Shown: positions 1 to 5,234, numbered from the stretch's first letter. The stretch is 6,449 bases of DNA from UBA7672 sp964550535 (GCA_964550535.1 CAZJZQ010000153.1:1-6449); one strand, 5' to 3'. Numbers and translations: made by a program. Notes: generated by a model from the sequence alone, not told the origin.

Positions 1-1
1 C

Positions 2-250
2 GTCTCGCGTGTGGTTCCGGCCGATCAACTCATCGGCGAGGCGAAAAAGACGGCGAAGACCATCGCCGGCATGTCCCGCCCGATCGCCATGATGACCAAG
101 GAAAGCGTCAACGCCGCCTACGAAACCATGCTGCGCCAGGGCCTCATGTTCGAGCGCCGGATGTTCCACTCCATGTTCGCCACAAACGACCAGAAGGAGG
201 GCATGGCCGCCTTCATCGAAAAGCGCCCGCCGGGCTTCACAAATACCTGA
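2..250 (+). CDS. Enoyl-CoA hydratase/isomerase family protein, C-terminal part (5' end outside window)
   Basis: An open frame runs in from the left edge (first full codon at base 2) and stops at TGA 248-250, giving about 82 residues. The segment from VPADQL through the FERRMFHSMFAT stretch to DQKEGMAAFIEKRPPGF is the typical end of a crotonase-fold enoyl-CoA hydratase: the helical C-terminal part that packs in the trimer, closing with the conserved D-x-K-E-G-M-x-A-F-x-E-K-R motif. Members hydrate trans-2-enoyl-CoA in beta-oxidation in the cytoplasm. The two catalytic glutamates and the oxyanion-hole residues lie upstream of the window, so activity and exact substrate cannot be judged; a related crotonase (isomerase or dehydratase) is possible. 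An in-frame GTG at base 11 is internal, not the start. Family assignment is secure, subfamily is not. Confidence 0.9.
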   Translation, partial: VSRVVPADQLIGEAKKTAKTIAGMSRPIAMMTKESVNAAYETMLRQGLMFERRMFHSMFATNDQKEGMAAFIEKRPPGFTNT

Positions 251-274
251 TCGGGAAGGGCGGCCGGAGCGGCG

Positions 275-295
275 GGATTTCGCCCCCTGAAATCC
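275..295 (+). terminator. Possible weak terminator hairpin after the enoyl-CoA hydratase gene
   Basis: A perfect 7-bp inverted repeat, GGATTTC (275-281) and GAAATCC (289-295), encloses a 7-nt loop and begins 24 bp after the hydratase stop. Only two T residues follow, so it is not a textbook intrinsic terminator. The position before the rpsT promoter makes a terminator role plausible; chance is the alternative. Confidence 0.35.
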
Positions 296-321
296 TTCGC
301 GTCATTCCTTCCACAGGCGAA

Positions 322-350
322 TTGACCGCCCTCTCGACCGCTGATATGAC
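322..350 (+). promoter_or_regulatory. Candidate sigma70-type promoter for rpsT
   Basis: TTGACC at 322-327 matches the -35 consensus at 5 of 6 positions. After an exact 17-bp spacer, TATGAC at 345-350 matches the -10 consensus at 4 of 6. Transcription would begin near 357, leaving a leader of roughly 79 nt before the rpsT ATG at 436. It is the best promoter-like pair I found between the genes, and S20 genes are commonly strongly expressed. The call rests on sequence match alone. Confidence 0.55.
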
Positions 351-435
351 GCCGCTCCCCTGAAGCCGGGTCCCGTATCCGGGGGCAGGGGTTCCAACGC
401 CCGAAAGCCGTTTCGAAAACACTGGGACCAGACCG

Positions 436-702
436 ATGGCCAATACCAAATCCGCCAAGAAAATGGTGCGCAAGATCGCGCGGCGGACCGAGGTCAATAA
501 ATCCCGGCGCTCGCGCGTCCGCAGCTTCATCCGCAAGGTTGAGGAGGCTGTGGCGTCCGGCGACAAGACAGCGGCTGAAACGGCTCTGAAGGCTGCCGAA
601 CCTGAGATCATGCGCGGCGTGACGGCCGGCGTGCTGCACAAGAATACGGCGTCGCGGAAAGTGTCGCGTCTCGCGGCCCGCGTTAAGGGCGTCGCGTCCT
701 AA
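436..702 (+). CDS. rpsT: 30S ribosomal protein S20
   Basis: Complete 88-residue protein, the usual length for bacterial S20. It opens with MANTKSAKKMVRKIARR and contains the conserved basic N-S/K-x-R-R-S-R-x-R-S-F-I-R-K-V segment at residues 21-35. The alanine-rich second half, with the G-V-L-H-K-N-T-A-S-R-K-V-S-R-L motif (residues 65-79), is the S20 helical-bundle signature. S20 is a primary binder of 16S rRNA in the 30S subunit and helps early assembly. The ATG at 436 has a GGGA Shine-Dalgarno-like stretch at 424-427, 8 nt upstream, and the protein begins with the canonical MAN. It has its own candidate promoter (322-350) and terminator (716-741), so it is probably a single-gene transcript. 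rpsT next to dnaA is, from memory, the Caulobacter arrangement. Nothing about the protein is odd. Confidence 0.98.
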   Translation: MANTKSAKKMVRKIARRTEVNKSRRSRVRSFIRKVEEAVASGDKTAAETALKAAEPEIMRGVTAGVLHKNTASRKVSRLAARVKGVAS

Positions 703-715
703 CTTCCACGTCTTG

Positions 716-741
716 GGGCGCGATTTTCTGGCGCCCGTTTT
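716..741 (+). terminator. Probable intrinsic terminator of rpsT
   Basis: GGGCGC (716-721) pairs perfectly with GCGCCC (731-736) around a 9-nt loop, and a G followed by four T residues (738-741) comes directly after. It starts 14 bp past the rpsT stop codon. The short stem and short T run suggest moderate strength, but the placement is right. Confidence 0.6.
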
Positions 742-850
742 CCAATCCACTGACAGGCGAAAACCCGTGCTTCGCAGCAGGGCTCCCCGGAGCTTTGCGC
801 GGCGCAAGTATTCGTCTGTATGCGGCAAAATTTCATCGCTTCAGACGCCG

Positions 851-930
851 CATTGACAATCGAATTTACCGACCTTTCCCAATGAATACAAAGGCAAGTT
901 CTTTTTTAACTAAGTGTGAAGGTTTTTTCT
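851..930. other. AT-rich block upstream of dnaA (possible DNA-unwinding element or promoter region)
   Basis: By direct count, 881-930 contains 14 G or C in 50 bases (28%) and 851-930 contains 27 in 80 (34%), against clearly GC-rich flanks and genes. It includes runs of six T at 902-907 and 923-928 and a perfect TTGACA at 853-858. Low-melting blocks next to DnaA boxes are typical of bacterial origins and also of strong promoters. Only one good DnaA box is nearby (about 145 bp downstream), and in several alphaproteobacteria the origin lies near hemE rather than dnaA, so the origin reading is tentative. Confidence 0.4.
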
Positions 931-940
931 CACGTGAATG

Positions 941-1051
941 CCTGCCGGGCTGTTGACGGTTGGGCCTGATCGAAGAAAACTCCCCCCTGTAGCGAGTAAA
1001 TTTCCCAGTTCAAAGATCGTCGCACGGGTCCCCCGTAAAGGGCCCGGCAGG
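941..1051. repeat. Long-range inverted repeat framing a GC-rich hairpin in the dnaA upstream region
   Basis: CCTGCCGGGC (941-950) and GCCCGGCAGG (1042-1051) are perfect 10-bp inverted copies 91 bp apart. Inside the right half, CGGGTCC (1025-1031) can instead pair with GGGCCCG (1040-1046) around an 8-nt loop, with one T-G wobble. The two pairings share bases 1042-1046, so they exclude each other, as in switching RNA leaders. Whether this part is transcribed is unknown, and the pairing could be chance in GC-rich DNA. Confidence 0.4.
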
Positions 1052-1074
1052 GGGCGCGTGTCTCTGAGTGGGCT

Positions 1075-1083
1075 TGTGAATAA
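1075..1083 (-). promoter_or_regulatory. Consensus DnaA box upstream of dnaA
   Basis: The plus strand reads TGTGAATAA, so the minus strand reads TTATTCACA, a full match to the relaxed DnaA box TTATNCACA and one base from the strict TTATCCACA. It lies 51-59 bp before the dnaA start codon, where bound DnaA could repress or tune its own gene, as known in other bacteria. A weaker candidate, CGATTCACA (1158-1166, two mismatches), lies in the first codons of dnaA. Binding is inferred. Confidence 0.55.
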
Positions 1084-1095
1084 GCGCTGAAACAA

Positions 1096-1112
1096 GGACC
1101 GGAAAACGGTCC
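1096..1112 (+). promoter_or_regulatory. Hairpin in the dnaA leader, just upstream of the ribosome binding site
   Basis: GGACCG (1096-1101) and CGGTCC (1107-1112) form a perfect 6-bp stem with loop GAAAA. The stem ends 12 nt before the GAGGGG ribosome binding site (1125-1130) and 21 nt before the ATG. No T run follows, so it is not a terminator. It could protect the mRNA 5' region or influence ribosome access. Confidence 0.45.
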
Positions 1113-1133
1113 ATACGGGTTGATGAGGGGCTG

Positions 1134-2645
1134 ATGATTAACAAGCAGAACACGACTCGATTCACACATGGCGCAGCCGGCGGAGCCGCGCGTCTTGGGG
1201 AGTCCGCCTTGCGCGCTGGCGGGCTGGCCGGTGATGAGCCCGGCGTCCCCCTGATCTGGGCCGGCGTGCGCGTCATGCTGCGCGAGCGCATGGGCGACCA
1301 GCGTTTCGACAACTGGATCGCCCGCCTGGAGCTGATCGCCGAGGTCAATGGCGACATCCTCGTGGCCGCCCCGGGCGAGTTGGAGCGCGACCGTGTCCGC
1401 GCCAGCTTCGGCCACCTGATCCAGCAGGCGTGGGAGCAGGCCGATCCGCGCCGCCGTCTGGTCACCATCGAAGCGCGCGAGCGTATCGCCCGCGACGTGC
1501 TGGCGCTGGCCCTGCCGCCCGCTCCGGAAGCCGCCGCCGAAGAGATCGAACCGGAGGAGGATTTCTCCGCTTCCGCCCCGGCAGGCTCGGGTGAGCCGCC
1601 GGAAACCGGCCAGTCGCTGGATAATTTCCTGGTTGGCGACTCCAACCGCGTGGCCTTCGGCCTCGCGCGCCGTCTCGCCGTCGGCGCCAGTGTCGCGGCC
1701 CAGGTGGTCACGCTGGTCGGCCCGCACGGCGTCGGCAAGTCGCACCTTCTCCGCGGCATCGAAAGCACGCTGCGCGCCGCGAAAGGCGACAGCGGCGTCC
1801 TCTACATGAGCGCGGAAGACTTTACCGTGGCCTTCGTCGAAGGCGTGAAGCGCAAGGATACGTCGGATCTGCGGGCCCTGTTCCGCCGCGCCCGCGTCGT
1901 CCTGCTCGACGATTTCCAGTTCATCTGCTCGAAGCCTGGCACACTGGTGGAGTTCTTCTCCCACATGCGCGCCGTTGTCGCGAATGGCGGGGTGGTGGTG
2001 CTCGCCTGCGACCAGCCGCCGTCGGCGCTGGATACGCTGGACGACCGTATGCGCGATGAAATCCAGGGCGGCGTCATCGCCTCCATGGAGCTGCCGGAGC
2101 GCAGCCTGCGCCGCGAGATCGTCCGCGCCAAGGCGGACGGCGTGCAAGCCGCCGACGCCGAATTCCACTTCGAGGACGAGTGGGTGGATCTCCTGGCCGA
2201 CCGTCTTCCGGCGTCCGGCCGCGCGCTCTACGGCGCTGTCCGCAACGTCTATGTCGGCACGGTTCTGGCGGGCCAGCCCGTCACCCGTGCCGCCGTCGAA
2301 AAGGCGGTCCAGATCCAGATGGGCGGTTCCGCCCCCCGTCCGCCGCGCATCGACACGATCAAGGACGTAACCGCCAAGGTCTATGGCGTCACCAAGCACG
2401 ACCTTGAATCCGCCTGCCGCAAGCGCCAGTTCGCCCAGCCCCGCCAGTACGCCATGTATCTCAGCCGGACGCTGACGACCTGCTCCTATCCTCAGATCGG
2501 CCGTCTGTTCGGCGACCGGGATCACACCACCGTGCTGTTCGCCTACCGCAAGGTCGCCCGTCTGGTGGCGCAGAATCCGGCGCTGGCCGAAGAACTGCGC
2601 CAGTTGGAGCAGCGTATCCTCGCCGATCCACGCAATACCCGCTGA
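1134..2645 (+). CDS. dnaA: Chromosomal replication initiator protein DnaA (divergent AAA+ motifs)
   Basis: Complete 503-residue DnaA, an AAA+ ATPase that binds DnaA boxes and opens the origin. After a Gly/Ala-rich leader (1-38) comes domain I (about 40-105, with FDNWIARL at 58-65). An acidic Pro/Ala linker follows (about 125-158). The AAA+ core has box I DNFLVGDSN (163-171), Walker A GPHGVGKS (196-203) and Walker B VVLLDDFQF (255-263). Sensor 1 reads VVLACDQPP (288-296) and the sensor-2 arginine is R363. The DNA-binding domain IV has PRQYAM (436-441) and the signature GDRDHTTV (460-467). ATP-binding residues K202, D259 and D260 are kept. Oddities: box VII reads DRMRDEIQGG (304-313), with Glu309 where E. 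coli has the arginine finger R285, and sensor 1 has C-D-Q instead of S-D-R. The ATG at 1134 has GAGGGG at 1125-1130 (short spacing); the gene ends in tandem stops TGA TAG (2643-2648). Identity is certain, biochemical consequences are inferred. Confidence 0.97.
   Translation: MINKQNTTRFTHGAAGGAARLGESALRAGGLAGDEPGVPLIWAGVRVMLRERMGDQRFDNWIARLELIAEVNGDILVAAPGELERDRVRASFGHLIQQAWEQADPRRRLVTIEARERIARDVLALALPPAPEAAAEEIEPEEDFSASAPAGSGEPPETGQSLDNFLVGDSNRVAFGLARRLAVGASVAAQVVTLVGPHGVGKSHLLRGIESTLRAAKGDSGVLYMSAEDFTVAFVEGVKRKDTSDLRALFRRARVVLLDDFQFICSKPGTLVEFFSHMRAVVANGGVVVLACDQPPSALDTLDDRMRDEIQGGVIASMELPERSLRREIVRAKADGVQAADAEFHFEDEWVDLLADRLPASGRALYGAVRNVYVGTVLAGQPVTRAAVEKAVQIQMGGSAPRPPRIDTIKDVTAKVYGVTKHDLESACRKRQFAQPRQYAMYLSRTLTTCSYPQIGRLFGDRDHTTVLFAYRKVARLVAQNPALAEELRQLEQRILADPRNTR
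1154..1204. promoter_or_regulatory. Cluster of three GANTC (CcrM-type methylation) sites at the start of dnaA
   Basis: GACTC (1154-1158) and GATTC (1159-1163) are directly adjacent, and GAGTC follows at 1200-1204. I found no GANTC in bases 1-1153, and the next site is GACTC at 1638-1642. CcrM methylates GANTC in many alphaproteobacteria, and in Caulobacter the methylation state of the dnaA region affects its transcription. A similar role here is inference; ccrM is not in the window. Confidence 0.4.
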
Positions 2646-2654
2646 TAGCGGTGG

Positions 2655-2678
2655 GCAAAGGGCGTCTGCCCCCTTTGC
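2655..2678 (+). terminator. Hairpin after dnaA (possible terminator or mRNA 3' stabiliser)
   Basis: GCAAAGGG (2655-2662) and CCCTTTGC (2671-2678) form a perfect 8-bp stem with an 8-nt loop, beginning 9 bp after the dnaA stop. An alternative fold pairs GGGC (2660-2663) with GCCC (2668-2671). No T run follows, so intrinsic termination is uncertain; pausing, 3'-end protection or Rho-assisted termination are alternatives. Confidence 0.45.
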
Positions 2679-2704
2679 GGCGGCGCCAAATGCGTTAATC
2701 TTCC

Positions 2705-2730
2705 GGCCCGTCCCCTTCCGGGGGCGGGCC
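2705..2730 (+). terminator. Very stable hairpin in the dnaA-dnaN spacer (terminator-like)
   Basis: Bases 2705-2715 pair with 2720-2730 over 11 positions (ten Watson-Crick pairs, one T-G wobble) around a TTCC tetraloop; the stem is almost entirely G-C. It lies 60 bp after the dnaA stop. The following GTGTCGTCTC is only mildly T-rich, so it resembles a terminator without a proper U tract. Together with the hairpin at 2655-2678 it could reduce read-through from dnaA into dnaN. Confidence 0.5.
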
Positions 2731-2735
2731 GTGTC

Positions 2736-2821
2736 GTCTCCGGAACCCAGGCTGCCCATGCGCGGGCGGCCGGACGCTCAGGAGACAATCCGGAACGTAC
2801 GAACGGGCGGGGAGTCCGGAC
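2736..2821. repeat. Repeated TCCGGA motifs in the dnaN leader
   Basis: The palindrome TCCGGA occurs three times, at 2739-2744, 2789-2794 and 2815-2820. The first two are part of an identical 8-mer TCCGGAAC (2739-2746 and 2789-2796), and the third is inside the longer palindrome GTCCGGAC (2814-2821). GTCTCC (2736-2741) is also inverted as GGAGAC (2781-2786). This could be an operator or simply GC-rich sequence; no known regulator is recognised. Confidence 0.25.
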
Positions 2822-2833
2822 AAGTCCGCCAGA

Positions 2834-2864
2834 GGCGCGGCCGTTCCATGCGGGAACGGGCGCC
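2834..2864 (+). promoter_or_regulatory. Strong hairpin just upstream of the dnaN ribosome binding site
   Basis: CCGTTCC (2841-2847) and GGAACGG (2853-2859) form a perfect 7-bp stem with loop ATGCG. It is extended by GGCGC (2834-2838) and GCGCC (2860-2864), with a two-base GG bulge on the left side, for 12 pairs in all. It ends 7 nt before the dnaN ribosome binding region (2871-2880). With no following T run, a role in mRNA stability or translation of dnaN is more likely than termination. Confidence 0.45.
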
Positions 2865-2883
2865 AATCGCGAGGTGAGGGCGA

Positions 2884-3996
2884 ATGAAACTGACCATCGA
2901 CCGCAACGCCCTGATGCGTGCGCTATCCCACGTTCAGGCTGTGGTGGAGCGGCGCAACACGATTCCGATCCTTTCCAACATTCTGCTCAAGGCGGAGGAT
3001 GACCGTCTGCACGTGACCGCCACCGACCTCGACATTGAGGCGTCGGACGCCGCGGAGGCGTCGGTGAAAAAAGCCGGTGAGGTCACCGCCCCCGCGCAGA
3101 CCCTGTTCGACGTGGTGCGCAAGCTGCCCGATGGTGCGGAAATTTCGCTCGACCTTTCAGAAGGCCGGCTCTCCATCACTGCGGGCCGTTCCAAATTCGC
3201 GCTGCCCACGCTCCCTGCCGCCGACTTCCAGACGATGGCGAGAGAGGAAGCGCCGATCCGCTTTGAAGTCGCCGCCGCCGAACTGCGCCGCCTGATCGAC
3301 AAGACGCGCTTCGCGATCTCGACCGAGGAGACGCGCTATTATCTTAACGGCATCTACCTGCACCACGCCAAGGGCGCGAACGGCGCCGTGCTGCGGGCGG
3401 TCGCCACCGATGGTCACCGCCTCGCGCTCGCCGAAGCGGATGCGCCGGAAGGTTCGGCCCAGCTCAAGGGCGTTATCATCCCGCGCAAGGCCGTGAACGA
3501 AGTTCGCCGCCTGTTGGAAGACGCGCCCGAAACGCTGATCGTCGAATGCTCCGACGCCAAGATCGTCTTCCACATCGGCGAAGCCACGCTGACGTCCAAG
3601 CTGATCGACGGCTCCTTCCCGGATTATCAGCGCGTGATCCCCAAGGATAACCAGCGCATCCTCGTCGTCGACAACAAGGCCTTCGCCTCCGCCGTCGATC
3701 GCGTGGCCACTGTGTCGGCGGAACGCTCGCGCTCTGTGAAGCTCTCGCTCTCGACTGGAAAGCTGACCCTCGCGGTGACGCATTCCGAAACCGGCTCGGG
3801 CGCGGAGGAGATCGAGTGCGACTATGACGCCGAGGCGATGGAGATCGGGTTCAACGCCCGCTACCTGCTCGACGTGGCGCAGCAGATCGAAAGCGACGAA
3901 ACGCGCATCGAGTTCGGCGACGCGGCCTCGCCCGCGCGCGTGCTGGACGCCGCCGACACCGGCGCGCAGTACGTGCTGATGCCGCTGCGCGTGTGA
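2884..3996 (+). CDS. dnaN: DNA polymerase III beta subunit (sliding clamp)
   Basis: Complete 370-residue clamp, close to the usual ~370. The dimer of this three-domain protein encircles DNA and tethers polymerase III and other clamp-binding proteins. Family marks in order are the N-terminal MKLTIDRNALMRAL with ERRNTIPILSNIL (22-34), the hydrophobic-pocket segment ATDGHRLALAE (174-184), IDGSFPDYQRVIP (241-253) and the C-terminal YVLMPLRV (363-370), where most clamps end MPMR plus a hydrophobic residue. The ATG at 2884 has a strong Shine-Dalgarno region GAGGTGAGGG at 2871-2880 (AGGTGA at 6-nt spacing). It follows dnaA by 238 bp rich in hairpins, with no clear promoter seen, so it may be transcribed separately or by attenuated read-through. 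Its stop overlaps the recF start by 4 bp, implying coupled translation. No key motif is missing. Confidence 0.98.
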   Translation: MKLTIDRNALMRALSHVQAVVERRNTIPILSNILLKAEDDRLHVTATDLDIEASDAAEASVKKAGEVTAPAQTLFDVVRKLPDGAEISLDLSEGRLSITAGRSKFALPTLPAADFQTMAREEAPIRFEVAAAELRRLIDKTRFAISTEETRYYLNGIYLHHAKGANGAVLRAVATDGHRLALAEADAPEGSAQLKGVIIPRKAVNEVRRLLEDAPETLIVECSDAKIVFHIGEATLTSKLIDGSFPDYQRVIPKDNQRILVVDNKAFASAVDRVATVSAERSRSVKLSLSTGKLTLAVTHSETGSGAEEIECDYDAEAMEIGFNARYLLDVAQQIESDETRIEFGDAASPARVLDAADTGAQYVLMPLRV

Positions 3997-5198
3997 CGGC
4001 GGCCTTCGCCATCCGGCCGGACGATGCCCCGGGGCAAGGAGCGGCATCGGTTCCGCAATTGCGGCTTGTGCGTCTTGGGCTGCGCGACTTCCGTAACCAT
4101 GCGGCGTCCGCGCTGGCGCTCGATGGTCGCCATGTCTGTCTCTTCGGCGCCAATGGTTCGGGCAAGACCAACCTGCTCGAAGCCGTCTCGATGCTGTCGC
4201 CGGGCAGGGGATTGCGCGGCGCCGACCTGGGTGAGATCGCGCGCATCGACGGGCAGGGCGGCGAGGGGGCGCCACGCGGCTGGGCCATTTCCGCCACCTT
4301 GCGCGACGGCGACATTGATTGCCGCCTTTCCCTCGCGCTGGAACAGGACGATCAGGGACGCTCGCGCCGTCTGGCCCAGGTCGATGGCGCGCCGGCCGCG
4401 CAGAATGAACTGGCCGACCGCATCCGCGTCATCTGGCTTACGCCCGCGATGGACCGCGTGTTTGGCGGACCCGCGGGCGACCGCCGCAAGTTTTTCGACC
4501 GGCAGGTGCTGGCGCACTCACCCACGCACGGCCCCGCCGCCGCCGCTTACGAGAAGGCGATGCGCCAGCGTAACGCGCTGATGGAGCGCGGCCGTCCAGA
4601 TCCCGCCTGGCTCGATGCGCTGGAGCAGAACATGGCTGTCGCCGGCGCCGCCATGGCGGCCCATCGCGCCACGGCGCTCGCGCGCATGCAGGCGGAAATC
4701 GACCGCCGCCCCGAAGGCGCTTTCCCCCATGCCGATCTCGCCCTCGAAGGCCGTTTTGAACAGCGCGCGGCGGAGGGCGCCTCGCAGGACGATCTGGCCG
4801 GTGAAATCGCTTCTGTTTTGCGCTCGGGACGTATGCGCGACCAGGCAGCGGGACGCACGCTGGAGGGCGTTCACCGCACCGATCTGAGGGTGATTCACCG
4901 GCCCAAGAACCTGCCTGCGGCGCAGTGCTCCACAGGCGAACAAAAAGCCTTGTTAATAGGGCTGATTTTGGCAAACGCGCGGGCGCTTTTTGGGCGTGAT
5001 TTCGCACCCTCGCCTCTGCTATTGTTGGACGAGGCGGCGGCCCACCTTGATTCTGATCGCAGGGCCGCCTTGTACGATGAACTGGCCGCGCTTGGCGGCC
5101 AGGCCTGGCTGACAGGAACGGACCGCAACCTGTTCGACGCCTTTGGCGATCGGGCGCAGCGGTTTTCGGTTTCGGGCGGCCAGGTTCGCGAAGACTGA
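3993..5198 (+). CDS. recF: DNA replication and repair protein RecF
   Basis: Complete 401-residue SMC-like ATPase that acts with RecO and RecR to load RecA at single-strand gaps and stalled forks. Seen in order: RLVRLGLRDFRNH (24-36), Walker A GANGSGKTN (52-60), the ABC-type signature QCSTGEQKAL (311-320), Walker B PLLLLDEAAA (341-350, with D346 and E347), the D-loop HLD (351-353) and a late WLTGTD motif (372-377). It is somewhat longer than typical RecF (about 360-385), partly because of a roughly 22-residue N-terminal extension. I chose GTG 3993, which overlaps the dnaN stop as GTGA, a classic translational-coupling junction, although no ribosome binding site is evident before it. AAGGAG at 4036-4041 has no well-spaced in-frame start; TTG 4059 (17 nt away) would give a RecF starting where most homologues do. 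Confidence 0.96.
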   Translation: MTAAFAIRPDDAPGQGAASVPQLRLVRLGLRDFRNHAASALALDGRHVCLFGANGSGKTNLLEAVSMLSPGRGLRGADLGEIARIDGQGGEGAPRGWAISATLRDGDIDCRLSLALEQDDQGRSRRLAQVDGAPAAQNELADRIRVIWLTPAMDRVFGGPAGDRRKFFDRQVLAHSPTHGPAAAAYEKAMRQRNALMERGRPDPAWLDALEQNMAVAGAAMAAHRATALARMQAEIDRRPEGAFPHADLALEGRFEQRAAEGASQDDLAGEIASVLRSGRMRDQAAGRTLEGVHRTDLRVIHRPKNLPAAQCSTGEQKALLIGLILANARALFGRDFAPSPLLLLDEAAAHLDSDRRAALYDELAALGGQAWLTGTDRNLFDAFGDRAQRFSVSGGQVRED

Positions 5199-5213
5199 GC
5201 GGTAGCGCTGCCC

Positions 5214-5234
5214 CGTGCGGGAGCGCCCCGCACG
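5214..5234 (+). promoter_or_regulatory. Perfect hairpin abutting the gyrB ribosome binding site
   Basis: CGTGCGGG (5214-5221) and CCCGCACG (5227-5234) form a perfect 8-bp stem with a 5-nt loop AGCGC. It fills most of the 46-bp recF-gyrB gap, and its last base (5234) is the first base of the gyrB Shine-Dalgarno GAGGAG (5234-5239). No T run follows. It could tune gyrB translation or protect a processed gyrB mRNA. No promoter is seen in this short gap. Confidence 0.5.

Larger units (their letters stand above)
703..1133. other. 431-bp spacer between rpsT and dnaA: dnaA control region, possible origin element
   Basis: No protein-coding gene is supported here; the reading frames present are shadows or run antisense into dnaA. 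The spacer holds, in order, the rpsT terminator, an AT-rich block (851-930), the palindrome TCACGTGA (930-937), a 10-bp inverted repeat framing a GC-rich hairpin (941-1051), a consensus DnaA box (1075-1083) and a leader hairpin (1096-1112). Possible -35 elements are TTGACA at 853-858 and TTGACG at 953-958, but neither has a convincing -10 hexamer 16-18 bp downstream, so the dnaA promoter is not resolved. I saw no TTAA-N7-TTAA CtrA site. The number of features suggests a regulatory region for dnaA, perhaps with a long mRNA leader. Confidence 0.6.

Noticed and set aside
310..761. Short repeated sequence ACAGGCGAA on both sides of rpsT (313-321 and 753-761) and again in recF (4932-4940)
   Set aside because: Nine bases only; the recF copy encodes the required S-T-G-E signature residues. 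No flanking duplication or mobile-element structure, so coincidence is the simplest reading.
118..828. A 236-residue minus-strand frame opposite the hydratase end and rpsT
   Set aside because: Antisense to a certain rpsT gene and its promoter, with a composition expected of a shadow frame.
853..858. Perfect TTGACA -35 hexamer as the dnaA promoter
   Set aside because: No hexamer at 16-18 bp spacing matches the -10 consensus at more than about half of its positions, so I did not call a promoter.
895..910. Possible CtrA site ending in TTAAC at 906-910
   Set aside because: The upstream half (895-898) reads CAAG rather than TTAA, so the TTAA-N7-TTAA pattern is not met.
915..923. TGTGAAGGT as a second DnaA box near the AT-rich block
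   Set aside because: Its complement ACCTTCACA has three mismatches to TTATNCACA, too weak to report as a site.
930..2759. A 609-residue open frame on the minus strand covering dnaA and its flanks
   Set aside because: It is an antisense shadow produced by GC-rich third positions of dnaA; its Ala/Arg/Gly/Asp-rich translation shows no family motif, and dnaA motifs on the plus strand are decisive.
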